Shown piece by piece: positions 28,064 through 36,858 of a stretch of DNA of 64,000 nt. The notes below the pieces were generated by a model. That model was not told where the DNA came from, did not search any database, and saw only the letters and a program-made list of their open reading frames with translations. Every line of letters starts with the position of its first letter. Position 1 is the first letter of the stretch. The stretch comes from Lentzea sp. NEAU-D7 (lineage in GTDB: Bacteria; Actinomycetota; Actinomycetes; Mycobacteriales; Pseudonocardiaceae), in the NCBI RefSeq assembly GCF_026242055.1, contig NZ_JAPJDL010000004.1, forward strand, positions 1-64,000. Direction: 5' to 3'. Position numbers and translations under genes: made by a program.

Positions 28064-29626
28064 TCAGAACGTCAGGGTCCAGGTGTCGATGTTCCCGGCG
28101 TCGTAGGTCCAGACGTCGGTCACCTGCAACTTCCACGTGCCGTTGCGGTCCTCGGCCGAGGCGTCGACCGTGAAGGTCTCGTGCACACCGCCGGAGGAGG
28201 TCGCTCCCTTGGCCTTCTTGAGGCTGTACACGGCACCGGACGGACCGACCAGGTCGATGGCCAGGTCAGCGGTGTAGGGGTGGTTGATGTCGACCTTGAC
28301 CTGCGTGGTGGCCGGGGCCTTGCCGGTGCAGCCGGTGACGGTCACCGACGACGTGACCGCGGTGTTGTTGTCCGGAATGGACACGTCGTCACCGTTGGTG
28401 GCGGCGGCACACGGCTCCGGGTCGGGGCCACCGCCGCCCATGAAGCTGATGTTGAGCAGCTTGTTCGGCGAGCCCTGCAGATCGGTGATCTTGCCGGTCG
28501 TCGCGTTGTTCACCAGCGCGTCGCGAACCTGGGCAGGGGTTGCGGACGGGTTCGCGGACACGTACAGCGCGGCGGCGCCGACGACGTGCGGGGTGGCCAT
28601 CGACGTGCCGCCCATGGACGTGGTGCCGCCGCCGTTCCTGGTCGACGTGATGTTCGAGCCGGGCCCGAAGAGGTCGACGCAGGAACCCCAGTTGGACGCC
28701 TGCCCGCCGGTGTAGATCGAGCGCTTGTCGGCCGAGTCGCTGGCGGCCACCGTGATGCCCTCCGGCACGCGGGCGGGAGAGGTGTTGCAGGCGTTGCCGT
28801 TGTTGTTGCCCGCCGCCAGGCCGAACGTCACACCCGCCGCGATGGCGCGCTTCACCGCGCTGTCCACAGTGGAGTCCGCGCCGCCGCCGAGGCTCATGTT
28901 CGCCACGGCGGGCTTCTTCGCGTTCTGGGCGACCCAGTCGATGCCCTTGATGATCTGCGAGTACTGGCCGTTGCCCGAGCAGTCGAGCACGCGGACCGCG
29001 ACCAGGCCGACCTTCTTCGCCACGCCGTACGTCTTCGACCCGACCGTGCCGGCGACGTGCGTGCCGTGGCCCTGGCAGTCCGAGGCGTCGGAGTCGTTGT
29101 CGATGAAGTCGTAGCCGTCCACGGCCCGGCCCTCGAACTCGGTGTGCGCCTTGTAGATCCCGGTGTCGAGGACGTACGCGGTCACGTTCGAGGCGGTGTT
29201 CGGGTAGGTGAAGCGCTGGTCCAGCGGCAGGTTCGCCTGGTCGATCCGGTCCAGCCCCCAGGTCGGGCTGGTCTGGGTGTCGGAGATGCTCGCCCAGCCG
29301 TCCTGCTGCACGTAGGCCACCGACGGGTCGGCCGCGAGCCGCCGCGCCGCCGCCTCGTCCAGCTTCACGGCGAAGCCGCGCACGGAGGCGACGTAGGTGT
29401 TGCTGACCTTGCCGCCGTGCTTGCGGGCGAGGTCGAGCGCCTTGGCGTTGGTGGTCGGGACGTCGCTGGCACCGTCCTTGAAGACGACGATGTAGCTGCC
29501 CGCGACGGGCCTGTCGGTCTTCTGGATCGAGCCCGTCTGGGCGGAGACGGGGCTGCTCACCGCCGCCGCGACGGCGAGGCCGAGGCCGGCGGCCGCGAGC
29601 ACTCGTGTTGTGCGATCGAGTCGCAT
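28064..29626 (-). CDS. Secreted subtilase (S8) with P-domain, copy 2
   Basis: A 520-residue paralogue of the downstream subtilase with the same order of parts. There is a signal peptide (about 1-30), an I9 propeptide (about 43-108) and catalytic Asp154 (YVLDTGI), His187 (CQGHGTHVAG) and Ser342 (GTSMATPHVVG). The P-domain runs from about 405 to 520 (NHPYTADLAIDLVGPSG, RNGTWKLQVTDV). Divergence between the copies is concentrated in the propeptide and surface loops, so this is an old tandem duplication rather than a recent one. It is divergently transcribed from the LAL regulator with a 184-bp gap, which makes it a candidate target. Confidence 0.94.
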   Translation of the reverse strand: MRLDRTTRVLAAAGLGLAVAAAVSSPVSAQTGSIQKTDRPVAGSYIVVFKDGASDVPTTNAKALDLARKHGGKVSNTYVASVRGFAVKLDEAAARRLAADPSVAYVQQDGWASISDTQTSPTWGLDRIDQANLPLDQRFTYPNTASNVTAYVLDTGIYKAHTEFEGRAVDGYDFIDNDSDASDCQGHGTHVAGTVGSKTYGVAKKVGLVAVRVLDCSGNGQYSQIIKGIDWVAQNAKKPAVANMSLGGGADSTVDSAVKRAIAAGVTFGLAAGNNNGNACNTSPARVPEGITVAASDSADKRSIYTGGQASNWGSCVDLFGPGSNITSTRNGGGTTSMGGTSMATPHVVGAAALYVSANPSATPAQVRDALVNNATTGKITDLQGSPNKLLNISFMGGGGPDPEPCAAATNGDDVSIPDNNTAVTSSVTVTGCTGKAPATTQVKVDINHPYTADLAIDLVGPSGAVYSLKKAKGATSSGGVHETFTVDASAEDRNGTWKLQVTDVWTYDAGNIDTWTLTF

Positions 29627-29722
29627 CTCGGGTTCTCCGTTCTGGCCGCCACTGCAGGGATGGGCGGCACGTGCCGATCACCATCGATCGAGGCCGAACG
29701 GCGAACAATCCGGATATCGCTA

Positions 29723-29733
29723 CGTAGGGATAC
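29723..29733. promoter_or_regulatory. CGTAGGGATAC motif in the subtilase/LAL divergent region
   Basis: This 11-mer nearly repeats the motif upstream of the S1 protease (24514-24524, minus strand). Its AT-rich surroundings (GATATCGCTACGTAGGGATA) suggest that one of the divergent promoters overlaps it. Confidence 0.38.
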
Positions 29734-29810
29734 CCGTCTTTCGCCTAACATCGGTGCGGATGAGCCGGACACCGAAGTCCAGGGCGCGGCGCTGCGACCC
29801 CGGCGGACTG

Positions 29811-32663
29811 ATGCGCACCAGCTCGCCGGTGCTGGTGGGCCGAGGTGACCAGCTCGGCGCGCTGCGGGCAGCCGTGCCGAGCCAGCCCGCGGTGATCATG
29901 ATCGAGGGCGAGGCGGGCGTCGGGAAGTCACGCCTGGTGCGGGAGCTGCTGGACGCCGACCTGGGCCCGATCTCCGTCCTCATGGGCCACTGCCAGCCGG
30001 TGGGGGAGCCGTTCCCGTACGGCGCGGTGCTGGAGGCGCTGCGCGACTGCACGGATCGCCTGGCGCGCAACCACTCGCGGCTGAGCCCGGTGGCGGGCGT
30101 GCTGGGTTCACCGTTGCCGGAACTCGCCGAGTACCTGCCACCGCCGCTGCCTCCGACCGGTGATCCGCGGGCCGACCGGCACCGGCTGTTCCGCGCGATG
30201 CGCGAGCTGATCGGCGTGCTCGGACCGGTGCTGCTCGTCGTCGAGGACCTGCACTGGGCCGACGACGGGTCGCGGCAGCTGCTGCGGTTCCTGATGGGCG
30301 ATCCGCCGGCCAACCTGTCCATCGTGGTCACCTACCGCCGCGAGGACGTGCCGGGTGGTGTGCCGCTCGGGTCGGCGTACCGGCCGCCCACCGGCATCAC
30401 CAGCGCGTTGCTGGAGCTCGAACCGCTCGACGTGGCCGAGGTGCGGGCGCTGACGTCGGCGATCCTCGACGGCGAGGCGGTGTCGGCGGAGTTCGCGGCC
30501 AAACTGCACGAACGCACGGCGGGCATCCCCTTCGTCGTCGAGGAGACGTTGCGGGCGTTGCGGAATCCGGCCGGTGCCGTGCACGCGGACGGTGCCACGG
30601 CGCGCAGGCTGCTCGACAACGTCGAGGTGCCGGTCCTGCTGCGCGACGCCATCGCCGAACGGCTGGCCGCGCTGCCCGCCGCCGCGACCCGGCTGGTCGA
30701 GGCCGCGGCGGTGCTGGGCGCGCCCGCGTCCGCCGAGCTGCTCGGCGAGGTGGCGGAGATCGGGGAGAGCCGCGCCGCCTTGACGCACGCGCTGACCGGC
30801 CACGTCCTGCACGAGGTCGGCGCACGCCGGTACGGCTTCCGGCACGCGCTGGCCCAGCAGGCCGTCTACGACACGTTGAGCGGACCGGACCGCCAGGAGC
30901 TGCACCGCCGCGCGGCCGAGGTGCTCGACCGGGTCGAACCACGCCCGCTCGTCCAGCTCGCCGAGCACAGCGAACGCGCCGGGCGCACGTCCGAGTGGCT
31001 GCGCTACGGCGAGGCCGCCGCGGACAGGGCGGTCGAGAACGGCGACGCGGGCACGGCCACGGCCCTCCTGCAACGGCTGCTGCTCGACCCGGCGGTGCCC
31101 GCGGCCGACGTCGACCGGCTCGCGATCAAGCTCGGTCAGATCGCCCACCAGGGCCTCGACCAGCTGGATCCGACCGAGGCGCTGGAACGCCTGCTGTCGG
31201 ACCGGCGCCTGTCGACCGCGGCGCGCGGACAGGTCCGGCACTACCGGGGTGTGCTGCTGATCCGCCAGGCGGGCGGGGTCGAGGAGGCCCGCTCCGAGCT
31301 CGAACGGGCCGTCGCCGACCTGACCGAGTGCCCGGACCTGGCCGCGCGGGGAGAAGCCGTGCTGGGACTGTCCTACCTGGGCATGACCCCGATGAGCGAG
31401 GTCCAGCCCTGGCTCGACCGCGTCAGCAGGACACGGGCGGCCGAGACCGATCTCGAGCAGAAGATGGCCCTGTACGCCAACGAGGTCGGCTCCAAGATGC
31501 ACACGGGCGACCCGTCGGTGCTGGCCGAGTGGGAGCTCCGGCCGGCGTCCGCGCCCACCTCCGGCGCACTGCGCCAGCTCGCCCGCGCCCATTGCAACCT
31601 CGCCGACGCCATGACCACGACCGGTCACTTCGGCCGGTGCGCAGACCTGCTGCGCGACGGCCTGCGGCTGGCCGCGGAGTGCGGCGCTCCGTTCACGGCG
31701 AGCACCGCCCACGCGACCAGGGCCCGCCTCGACTGGCTGACCGGCGACTGGGACGGCCTCGCCGGCCGGGCGTCGAGCCTGCTCGACGAGTACCGAGACC
31801 TGTTCCCGCTGGCCAGCGAGCTGTGCCTGGTCCTCGGCTCGCTGGCGATGGCGCGCGGCGAGTGGGCGGAGGCGACCAGCTACCTCACCGAGACCGGCGC
31901 GTTCGCCCCCGAGGAGTCGATCGCGCCCGTCGCCATCGCCGGGTGCGCGGCGCTGGCGAGGACCATGCTCGCGCAGGACGAGATCACCCGCGCCTGCGTC
32001 GACGTCGACCGAGGCCTCGCGATCGTGCGCACGAAGGGCGTGTGGGTGTGGGCGACCGAGCTAGGCCCCGTCGCCGTGGCCACGTTCCTCGCGGCCGGCC
32101 GGGAGACCGACGCGGAGACGCTGATCGACGAGATCGCGGCGGGGATCGAGGGCAGGGACGCCCCGATGGCGTTCGCCGCCCTCGCGTGGTGCCGCGGCCT
32201 GCTCGCCGAGGCACGCGGCCAGGCCGACACGGCCATGTCGCTCTTCCGCGAGGCCGCCGACCGGTACTCGGCGCTGCCCGCGCCCTACCTCACCGCGCTG
32301 GTCGCGGAACGCGAAGCCGCCTGCCTGCTGCCCACCGACCAGGAGAAGGCGGCCGAGATCCTGTCGGCCCTGGTGGACACGTTCGACGGCCTGGGCGCCA
32401 CCCGTGACGCGGCCCGGTGCCGGCACCAGCTGCGCAGCATCGGCGGCGGCAAGCCGTCGCGGCGCGGACGGCGCGGTTACGGCGACGAGCTGTCGCCGCG
32501 CGAGCAGGAGGTGGCCCGGCTGCTGGTCGCCGGCCACACCAACCGCAAGATCGCGGACGTGCTGTTCCTGTCACCGCGCACCGTCGAGCAGCACGCGGCA
32601 CGGGTGCTGCGCAAGCTCGGGGTGTCGTCGCGGGCCGAGCTGCAGGCCGAGGATCTCGCCTAG
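29811..32663 (+). CDS. LAL-type ATPase regulator with LuxR domain
   Basis: A 950-residue large LuxR-type activator. ATG 29811 puts the family opening (PVLVGRGDQLGALRAA) at the N-terminus; ATG 29760 would add a basic 17-residue extension. The STAND/AAA ATPase has Walker A GEAGVGKS at 33-40 and Walker B LLVVEDLHWAD near 145. A long helical, TPR-like middle (about 380-860) probably senses a small-molecule or protein signal. The C-terminal helix-turn-helix (about 885-945) reads LSPREQEVARLLVAGHTNRKIAD...SPRTVEQHAARVLRKLG. LAL proteins activate neighbouring operons, and the adjacent secreted proteases are the natural candidates. Confidence 0.92.
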   Translation: MRTSSPVLVGRGDQLGALRAAVPSQPAVIMIEGEAGVGKSRLVRELLDADLGPISVLMGHCQPVGEPFPYGAVLEALRDCTDRLARNHSRLSPVAGVLGSPLPELAEYLPPPLPPTGDPRADRHRLFRAMRELIGVLGPVLLVVEDLHWADDGSRQLLRFLMGDPPANLSIVVTYRREDVPGGVPLGSAYRPPTGITSALLELEPLDVAEVRALTSAILDGEAVSAEFAAKLHERTAGIPFVVEETLRALRNPAGAVHADGATARRLLDNVEVPVLLRDAIAERLAALPAAATRLVEAAAVLGAPASAELLGEVAEIGESRAALTHALTGHVLHEVGARRYGFRHALAQQAVYDTLSGPDRQELHRRAAEVLDRVEPRPLVQLAEHSERAGRTSEWLRYGEAAADRAVENGDAGTATALLQRLLLDPAVPAADVDRLAIKLGQIAHQGLDQLDPTEALERLLSDRRLSTAARGQVRHYRGVLLIRQAGGVEEARSELERAVADLTECPDLAARGEAVLGLSYLGMTPMSEVQPWLDRVSRTRAAETDLEQKMALYANEVGSKMHTGDPSVLAEWELRPASAPTSGALRQLARAHCNLADAMTTTGHFGRCADLLRDGLRLAAECGAPFTASTAHATRARLDWLTGDWDGLAGRASSLLDEYRDLFPLASELCLVLGSLAMARGEWAEATSYLTETGAFAPEESIAPVAIAGCAALARTMLAQDEITRACVDVDRGLAIVRTKGVWVWATELGPVAVATFLAAGRETDAETLIDEIAAGIEGRDAPMAFAALAWCRGLLAEARGQADTAMSLFREAADRYSALPAPYLTALVAEREAACLLPTDQEKAAEILSALVDTFDGLGATRDAARCRHQLRSIGGGKPSRRGRRGYGDELSPREQEVARLLVAGHTNRKIADVLFLSPRTVEQHAARVLRKLGVSSRAELQAEDLA

Positions 32664-32760
32664 GCCTGTCGGGTCGCGGCCGGACGCGGTCGACGAGGCA
32701 TCACGTTCGGTGGTGTCGGCGATCTCCTTCGCCTCCACCTCGCAGCCCTGGCGCGGTGCT

Positions 32761-33381
32761 TCAGTCGCGCCAGACGTCCGCGAGGTTCCGGTCGAACATC
32801 GTGGCGACCGAGACCAGCGCGGCGTCGAGATCCACGTTCTCCGGATCGACGAGGGCCTGCAGGTGGATGCCCAGCAGCGCGCCGTTCAGCGCCACGGCCG
32901 CGGTGCGCTCCCGCTCCGCCGCCTGGACGGGATCGACGCCGGCGGGGCGCTTGAACCGCAGCAGTTCCTCGATGCCCTCACGCCTGCGGGCGAAGAACTG
33001 CCGGTACTGGTCGTGCACGACGCCGCGGTCGCCGAGCGCCTCGACCAGGATCATGAACACCAGCGCCGAGTTGCCGCTCCTGAGCAGCTCGGCGGTCTCG
33101 GCGAACACCTCGGTGAGCGACGGCACCGTCTCGTAGCGCTCGGCGGGCCAGATCCGCGCGACCGCGCGCTCCACGACGGCCATCACGAGGCCGTCCTTGT
33201 TCTTGAAGTGCCAGGGGATCGAGCCGCGGCTGATGCCCGACCGCCTCGCGATGTCCACAAAGGACGTCCGGTCGAAACCTCGCTCGGCGAACAGTTCCTC
33301 GGCGGCGTCCAGGATGCGGCGTCGGCTCTCGTCGCCGATCTCGTCGATCCGGCGCTGCCCTGGGGAGTTCACGGCGATCAT
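32761..33381 (-). CDS. TetR-family repressor
   Basis: A 206-residue regulator with an N-terminal TetR helix-turn-helix (about 18-65: RRRILDAAEELFAERGFDRTSFVDIARRSGISRGSIPWHFKNKDGL) and a helical effector domain. ATG 33381 overlaps the stop of the MFS gene (ATGA), so repressor and transporter are made together. GTG 33372 is a less coupled alternative. The likely operator is the imperfect palindrome upstream of the MFS gene, shared with the divergent SDR gene. Confidence 0.92.
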   Translation of the reverse strand: MIAVNSPGQRRIDEIGDESRRRILDAAEELFAERGFDRTSFVDIARRSGISRGSIPWHFKNKDGLVMAVVERAVARIWPAERYETVPSLTEVFAETAELLRSGNSALVFMILVEALGDRGVVHDQYRQFFARRREGIEELLRFKRPAGVDPVQAAERERTAAVALNGALLGIHLQALVDPENVDLDAALVSVATMFDRNLADVWRD

Positions 33382-34622
33382 CGTACGACCCGGGCGACGT
33401 CCCCCGGCACGTGCCGGGCGGTGCCGATCAGCACGAGGCCCGCGACGACCGAGGCCAGCGGCGCGACCGCGGCGACCGCCGCCTGCGCGCCCCACAGCTT
33501 CTCGGCCACGCCGGTGAGCACCGCGCCACCGAGTCCGCCGACCACCGCCGTGAAGACCCCGACCAGTGCGAACGCCGTCGCCCTGAACTCCTTCGGCGTC
33601 ACCGAGGCCACGACGAGGCTCAGCGGCACGATGCCCGCGAACGTCATGGCCTGGGTGACCACCCCGACGGCCACGTAGGTCGTGACGCCGGGCGCGTGCG
33701 CCTGCGCCGCGAACCCGATGCCGAGCACCGCGAGCGAGCCCGCCGCGAGGTGCAGGCACGCCCGAGGGCTGCGCCGGAACAGCCTGTCGCTGAAGAACCC
33801 TCCGAGCGTCGCGCCCAGCAGTCCGCCGGCCGCGCAGACCGCGGTGATCACGCCGCGGGACGCCGCGCCCTGCCCGAGGTCTTCCTCGAGGATGACGTTC
33901 AGGTAGATCGGGATCGTCGTCACGGAGACCCCGAACGCGCCCAGCGAGACCACCACGCCCGAGAACGTCCGGATCTTCGCGAGTTCCTTCAGCACGCCGC
34001 GCGGTGTCGCCGTGGTGTGGTCGCGGACGGGTTCGGGCAGGCGCAACGCGGCCAGGCCGAGCAGGAGCGCCGGCACGGCGAGGAAGGCGAACGCCCAGCG
34101 CCACGGCTCGTGCTCCTCGGGGATCAACGCCGCGAAGGCCGCTGCCAGCAGGGGGCCGGTGACGATGCCGAGCGGTTGCCCGCCGCGGTGCAGCCCGAGC
34201 ACCCGCCCGCGCCCCGCCGGCGGGTAGGCGTCGACGAGCAGCGACGACTGGATCGGTCCTTCGTTGGCCTTGCCGATGCCCGCGGCCACGCGGAGCACGA
34301 CGGCCTGCCAGAGGTGCTGGACCAGGCCCAGAAGCCCCGCCGCCACGGCCCAGACGAGGGTGGCCACGCCCGCGATGGTGGTGCGGCGGTGGCGATCGCC
34401 CAGCAGGCCGAGCGGGAGAGCGGCGAGGGCGACCATCACCCCGGCGAGGGCTCCCACGACGCCGATGGTCGCTGTGCTGACGCCGAGCGACTCGCGGATT
34501 TCCGGGGCGAAGACCACGAACATCACGCCGTCGACGCTGTCCAGCACCTGGAGGCCCGCCAGCACCCCGACGGTGGCGGGCCCGCCGGTGGCGAGAACTT
34601 CCCTGAGCGATGTCGTGGTCAT
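33378..34622 (-). CDS. MFS transporter
   Basis: A 414-residue, 12-helix major facilitator. The loop 2-3 motif is LPLGLLGDRHRRTTIAG and the second-half equivalent is LLGATLGGFFSDRLFRRSP. The N-terminal part, LQVLDSVDGVMFVVFAPEIRESLG, resembles small-acid or drug transporters of the ACS/spinster type. It precedes a TetR repressor in one operon and is divergent from an SDR oxidoreductase, so it may move the substrate or product of that enzyme. The substrate is unknown. Confidence 0.88.
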   Translation of the reverse strand: MTTTSLREVLATGGPATVGVLAGLQVLDSVDGVMFVVFAPEIRESLGVSTATIGVVGALAGVMVALAALPLGLLGDRHRRTTIAGVATLVWAVAAGLLGLVQHLWQAVVLRVAAGIGKANEGPIQSSLLVDAYPPAGRGRVLGLHRGGQPLGIVTGPLLAAAFAALIPEEHEPWRWAFAFLAVPALLLGLAALRLPEPVRDHTTATPRGVLKELAKIRTFSGVVVSLGAFGVSVTTIPIYLNVILEEDLGQGAASRGVITAVCAAGGLLGATLGGFFSDRLFRRSPRACLHLAAGSLAVLGIGFAAQAHAPGVTTYVAVGVVTQAMTFAGIVPLSLVVASVTPKEFRATAFALVGVFTAVVGGLGGAVLTGVAEKLWGAQAAVAAVAPLASVVAGLVLIGTARHVPGDVARVVR

Positions 34623-34634
34623 TCTGAGCAGGCT

Positions 34635-34674
34635 ACTGTGTCAGTCAACATAGTGTCGGCAGATCAACATAGTG
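34635..34674. promoter_or_regulatory. TetR operator candidate between MFS and SDR genes
   Basis: ACTGTGT-N6-ACATAGT (34635-34654) is an imperfect palindrome with 6 of 7 arm matches. The 11-mer TCAACATAGTG occurs twice (34645-34655 and 34664-34674), 19 bp apart. The sites fill the 62-bp gap between the two divergent starts. Confidence 0.55.
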
Positions 34675-34684
34675 GGGTGTTCCC

Positions 34685-35455
34685 ATGCGGGAATGGACGC
34701 GTTCGGCCGCCTTCGTCACCGGCGGTGCCAGGGGGATCGGCCTGGGGATCGCACGGGCGCTGGGGAAGCGCGGCGTGCGCCTGGCGCTGGCCGACGTCGA
34801 CGCGCCCGCGCTGGAATGCGCGGCCGGTGAACTGGGTGCCGAGGCCCACCTGCTGGACGTGCGCGACCGGGCGGCGTTCCAGAAGGCGGCGGACGAGGCC
34901 GAACGGGCTCTGGGGCCGGTGGACCTGCTGTTCAACAACGCCGGCATCGTGCCGCACGCCCCGGTCACCGAGCTGACCTACGACAAGTGGGACCTGGCCC
35001 TCGCCGTCAACCTGACCGGCGTGATCAACGGCATCCAGACGTTCCTGCCGCGGATGATCGAGCGTGCCGGCGGCTACGTCGTGAACACCGCGTCGGCCGC
35101 CGGGCTCGTGTCCGACCCGAACGTGCTGTACGCGACGGCCAAGTTCGCCGTCGTGGGGCTGTCCGAGTCGCTGCGCCTGAACGTGGCCGCGCACGGCATC
35201 GAGGTCAGCGTGCTGTGCCCGGGCCCGGTCGACACGGACATCGTCGCGAACACCAGGGCACTGGCCGCGGACGTTGCGCTGCACGAGGAGCACGTGCCCG
35301 CCGTCGAGGAGTTCCTGAGCAGCGGGCCGGGCATCGACGAGGTGGGTGAGATGGTGCTGGCGGGGATGGAGAAGCGCTCACCGTGGATCTTCACGGGCTA
35401 TGACGTCCGGCCGCACCTGGAGCAGCGGACGGCCGCTTTGCTGGCCGCGTTGTGA
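34685..35455 (+). CDS. Short-chain dehydrogenase/reductase
   Basis: A 256-residue classical SDR with the cofactor motif TGGARGIG (12-19), NNAG near residue 80, the active-site Ser in VNTASAAG and the Tyr-Lys pair in YATAK. The C-terminal extension (ALHEEHVPAVEEFLSSG...) is longer than in most reductases. An Asp (ADVDA) following the second strand favours NAD(H). It is probably regulated by the TetR repressor encoded across the divergent promoter. The substrate is unassigned. Confidence 0.9.
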   Translation: MREWTRSAAFVTGGARGIGLGIARALGKRGVRLALADVDAPALECAAGELGAEAHLLDVRDRAAFQKAADEAERALGPVDLLFNNAGIVPHAPVTELTYDKWDLALAVNLTGVINGIQTFLPRMIERAGGYVVNTASAAGLVSDPNVLYATAKFAVVGLSESLRLNVAAHGIEVSVLCPGPVDTDIVANTRALAADVALHEEHVPAVEEFLSSGPGIDEVGEMVLAGMEKRSPWIFTGYDVRPHLEQRTAALLAAL

Positions 35456-35468
35456 GACGCGACCCTTC

Positions 35469-35786
35469 TCAGGCCACGGCCTCCCGGCCACCCGTGTCCA
35501 CGTGGATCACGCCGTCCCGCACCACGACGGGGTACGTGCGCACGGCCTTCTTGGCGGGCAGGCACGTCGGCACGCCGGTGCGGAGGTCGAATAGCGCGGC
35601 GTGCAACGGGCATTCCACGAAGCACCCCTCCAGCCAGCCCTCGGACAGGGAGGCGTCCTGGTGGCTGCAGGTGTCGTCGATCGCGTAGAACTCGCCGTCC
35701 GCGTTGAAGACCGCGATCGCGGGCTGGCCGTCGATCCGCACGGATTCGCCTGGTGGCAGGTCGTCGACGGCGCAAGCGGTGATCAT
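35469..35786 (-). CDS. Rieske-type [2Fe-2S] ferredoxin
   Basis: A 105-residue soluble Rieske ferredoxin with ligands Cys40, His42, Cys59 and His62 (CSHQDASLSEG, CPLHAALFD), as in the electron carriers of ring-hydroxylating oxygenases. ATG 35786 follows GGAGGG. Its promoter carries the same 17-bp boxes as glyA, placing it in the betaine regulon. It could deliver electrons to the Rieske betaine demethylase at 42 kb; no ferredoxin reductase is encoded in the window. Confidence 0.92.
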   Translation of the reverse strand: MITACAVDDLPPGESVRIDGQPAIAVFNADGEFYAIDDTCSHQDASLSEGWLEGCFVECPLHAALFDLRTGVPTCLPAKKAVRTYPVVVRDGVIHVDTGGREAVA

Positions 35787-35798
35787 CAGGAACCCTCC

Positions 35799-35834
35799 GT
35801 TGCGTATTACGGAACTGGGTGTGCGATACGCAAC
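35799..35834. promoter_or_regulatory. IclR-type operator pair before the ferredoxin gene
   Basis: GTTGCG-TATTA-CGGAAC (35799-35815) is followed on the opposite strand by GTTGCG-TATCG-CACACC (35818-35834), giving outer 9-bp arms GTTGCGTAT/ATACGCAAC. The first site matches the glyA copy at 16 of 17 positions. Confidence 0.7.
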
Positions 35835-35913
35835 AGCAGAATGACGGAGGTCTTCGGGACGCGTCAAGGCTCAAGCGCCGAGCGTCTTCTCGGTGCAACA
35901 CCGCGTACTCGTT

Positions 35914-35930
35914 CGCAACACAGCGTTGCG
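35914..35930. promoter_or_regulatory. IclR-type operator upstream of iclR
   Basis: CGCAAC-acagc-GTTGCG is a perfect 6-bp-arm palindrome 22-38 bp before the IclR start, with the same GTTGCG half-site and 5-bp spacing as the other boxes in this regulon. Confidence 0.6.
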
Positions 35931-35943
35931 CCAATCGGATAGT

Positions 35944-35960
35944 GTTGCGTGATGAGCAAC
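35944..35960. promoter_or_regulatory. Autoregulatory palindrome over the iclR start
   Basis: GTTGC-gtgatga-GCAAC covers the start codon of the IclR gene. The arms repeat the GTTGC half-site of the neighbouring boxes with a 7-bp spacer. Repressor bound here would prevent its own expression. Confidence 0.45.
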
Positions 35961-36734
35961 AACGGGGAGGCGCGCGACCCTGCGCTGGTGCAATCGGTCG
36001 ATCGGGCGGTGTCGGTGCTGGAGCTGCTGGCCCGCAACGGGGAAGCGGGGATCACCGAGATCGCCGCCGAGCTCGGTGTGCACAAGTCCTCCGCGTCCAG
36101 ACTCGTCTACACGCTCCAGGCCCGTGAGCTCGTGGAGCAGGACGGCGAACGCGGTCCGTTCCGGATCGGTCTCGGCATGCTGCGGTTCGCCGGAGCGGTG
36201 AGCGGTCAGCTCGACTACGTCCGGGTGGGAGGTCCCGTCTGCTCGGCGCTGGCGGACCGGCTCGGGGAGACCGTGAACATCGCGATCCTCGACAGCGACG
36301 TCGCGCTCAACGTGAGCCAGGCGCGGGGGAGCTCCGCCGTGGCGGCGCAGAACTGGATCGGCCAGCGCACGCCGTTGCACGCCACCTCGAGCGGCAAGGT
36401 CCTGCTCGCCGCCGCGTCGCCGGCCGAGCAGGAACGCCTGCTCTCGGGCGACCTGGAGTCCTGCGCCCCGCGCACGATCACCGATCCCGTGAAGCTGCGC
36501 AGCGTGCTGCGCCGCACCGCCGAGGACGGGTTCGCCACCTGCATGGAGGAGCTGGAGGCCGGCCTGCACGCGGTCGCCGTGCCGGTGTTCGGTTCGCGCG
36601 GCGACGTCGTGGCGGCCATCAGCGCCGCCGGTCCCGCCTACCGGCTCTCGCAGAAGCGCATGCCCGAGATCGTCGAGGAGCTGCGCGTCGCGTCGCGAGA
36701 CCTCTCCGTCCGCATGGGGCATCCCGTGCCGTGA
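35952..36734 (+). CDS. IclR-family regulator of betaine catabolism
   Basis: A 260-residue IclR regulator. The winged helix (about 14-75) reads SVDRAVSVLELLARNGEAGITEIAAELGVHKSSASRLVYTL. The GAF-like effector domain (about 90-255) contains RTPLHATSSGKVLLAA. ATG 35952 is preferred; GTG 35949 directly precedes it. Its position between the ferredoxin and the glyA-gbcA operon, and the shared GTTGCG boxes at all three promoters, make it the likely local regulator. Betaine, dimethylglycine or sarcosine could be the inducer. A strong terminator isolates it from glyA. Confidence 0.92.
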   Translation: MSNNGEARDPALVQSVDRAVSVLELLARNGEAGITEIAAELGVHKSSASRLVYTLQARELVEQDGERGPFRIGLGMLRFAGAVSGQLDYVRVGGPVCSALADRLGETVNIAILDSDVALNVSQARGSSAVAAQNWIGQRTPLHATSSGKVLLAAASPAEQERLLSGDLESCAPRTITDPVKLRSVLRRTAEDGFATCMEELEAGLHAVAVPVFGSRGDVVAAISAAGPAYRLSQKRMPEIVEELRVASRDLSVRMGHPVP

Positions 36735-36749
36735 AAGAGATTCGGAAAC

Positions 36750-36788
36750 GAGGAGCCCCCGGCCGCGGCCGGGGGCTCCTCTCCTTTT
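36750..36788 (+). terminator. Rho-independent terminator after iclR
   Basis: GAGGAGCCCCCGGCC-GC-GGCCGGGGGCTCCTC is a 15-bp GC-rich stem almost without loop, followed by TCCTTTT. This classic form separates the regulator from the catabolic operon. Confidence 0.93.
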
Positions 36789-36858
36789 CGGGTGCCTCCG
36801 TCCGTGCGACAAGGGCTTGACAACGGCTCGCGCGGGTCGCACCGTGATGCGCGCTGCA

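Noticed and set aside
26510..29626. The two subtilases as a recent duplication by mobile DNA
   Set aside because: They differ along their whole length, including propeptides, and no flanking repeats or transposase are seen.
27491..29848. Plus-strand open frame of about 785 codons opposite the two subtilases
   Set aside because: Both subtilases have complete catalytic triads and signal peptides on the other strand; the plus frame is low-complexity Arg/Gly/Val/His.
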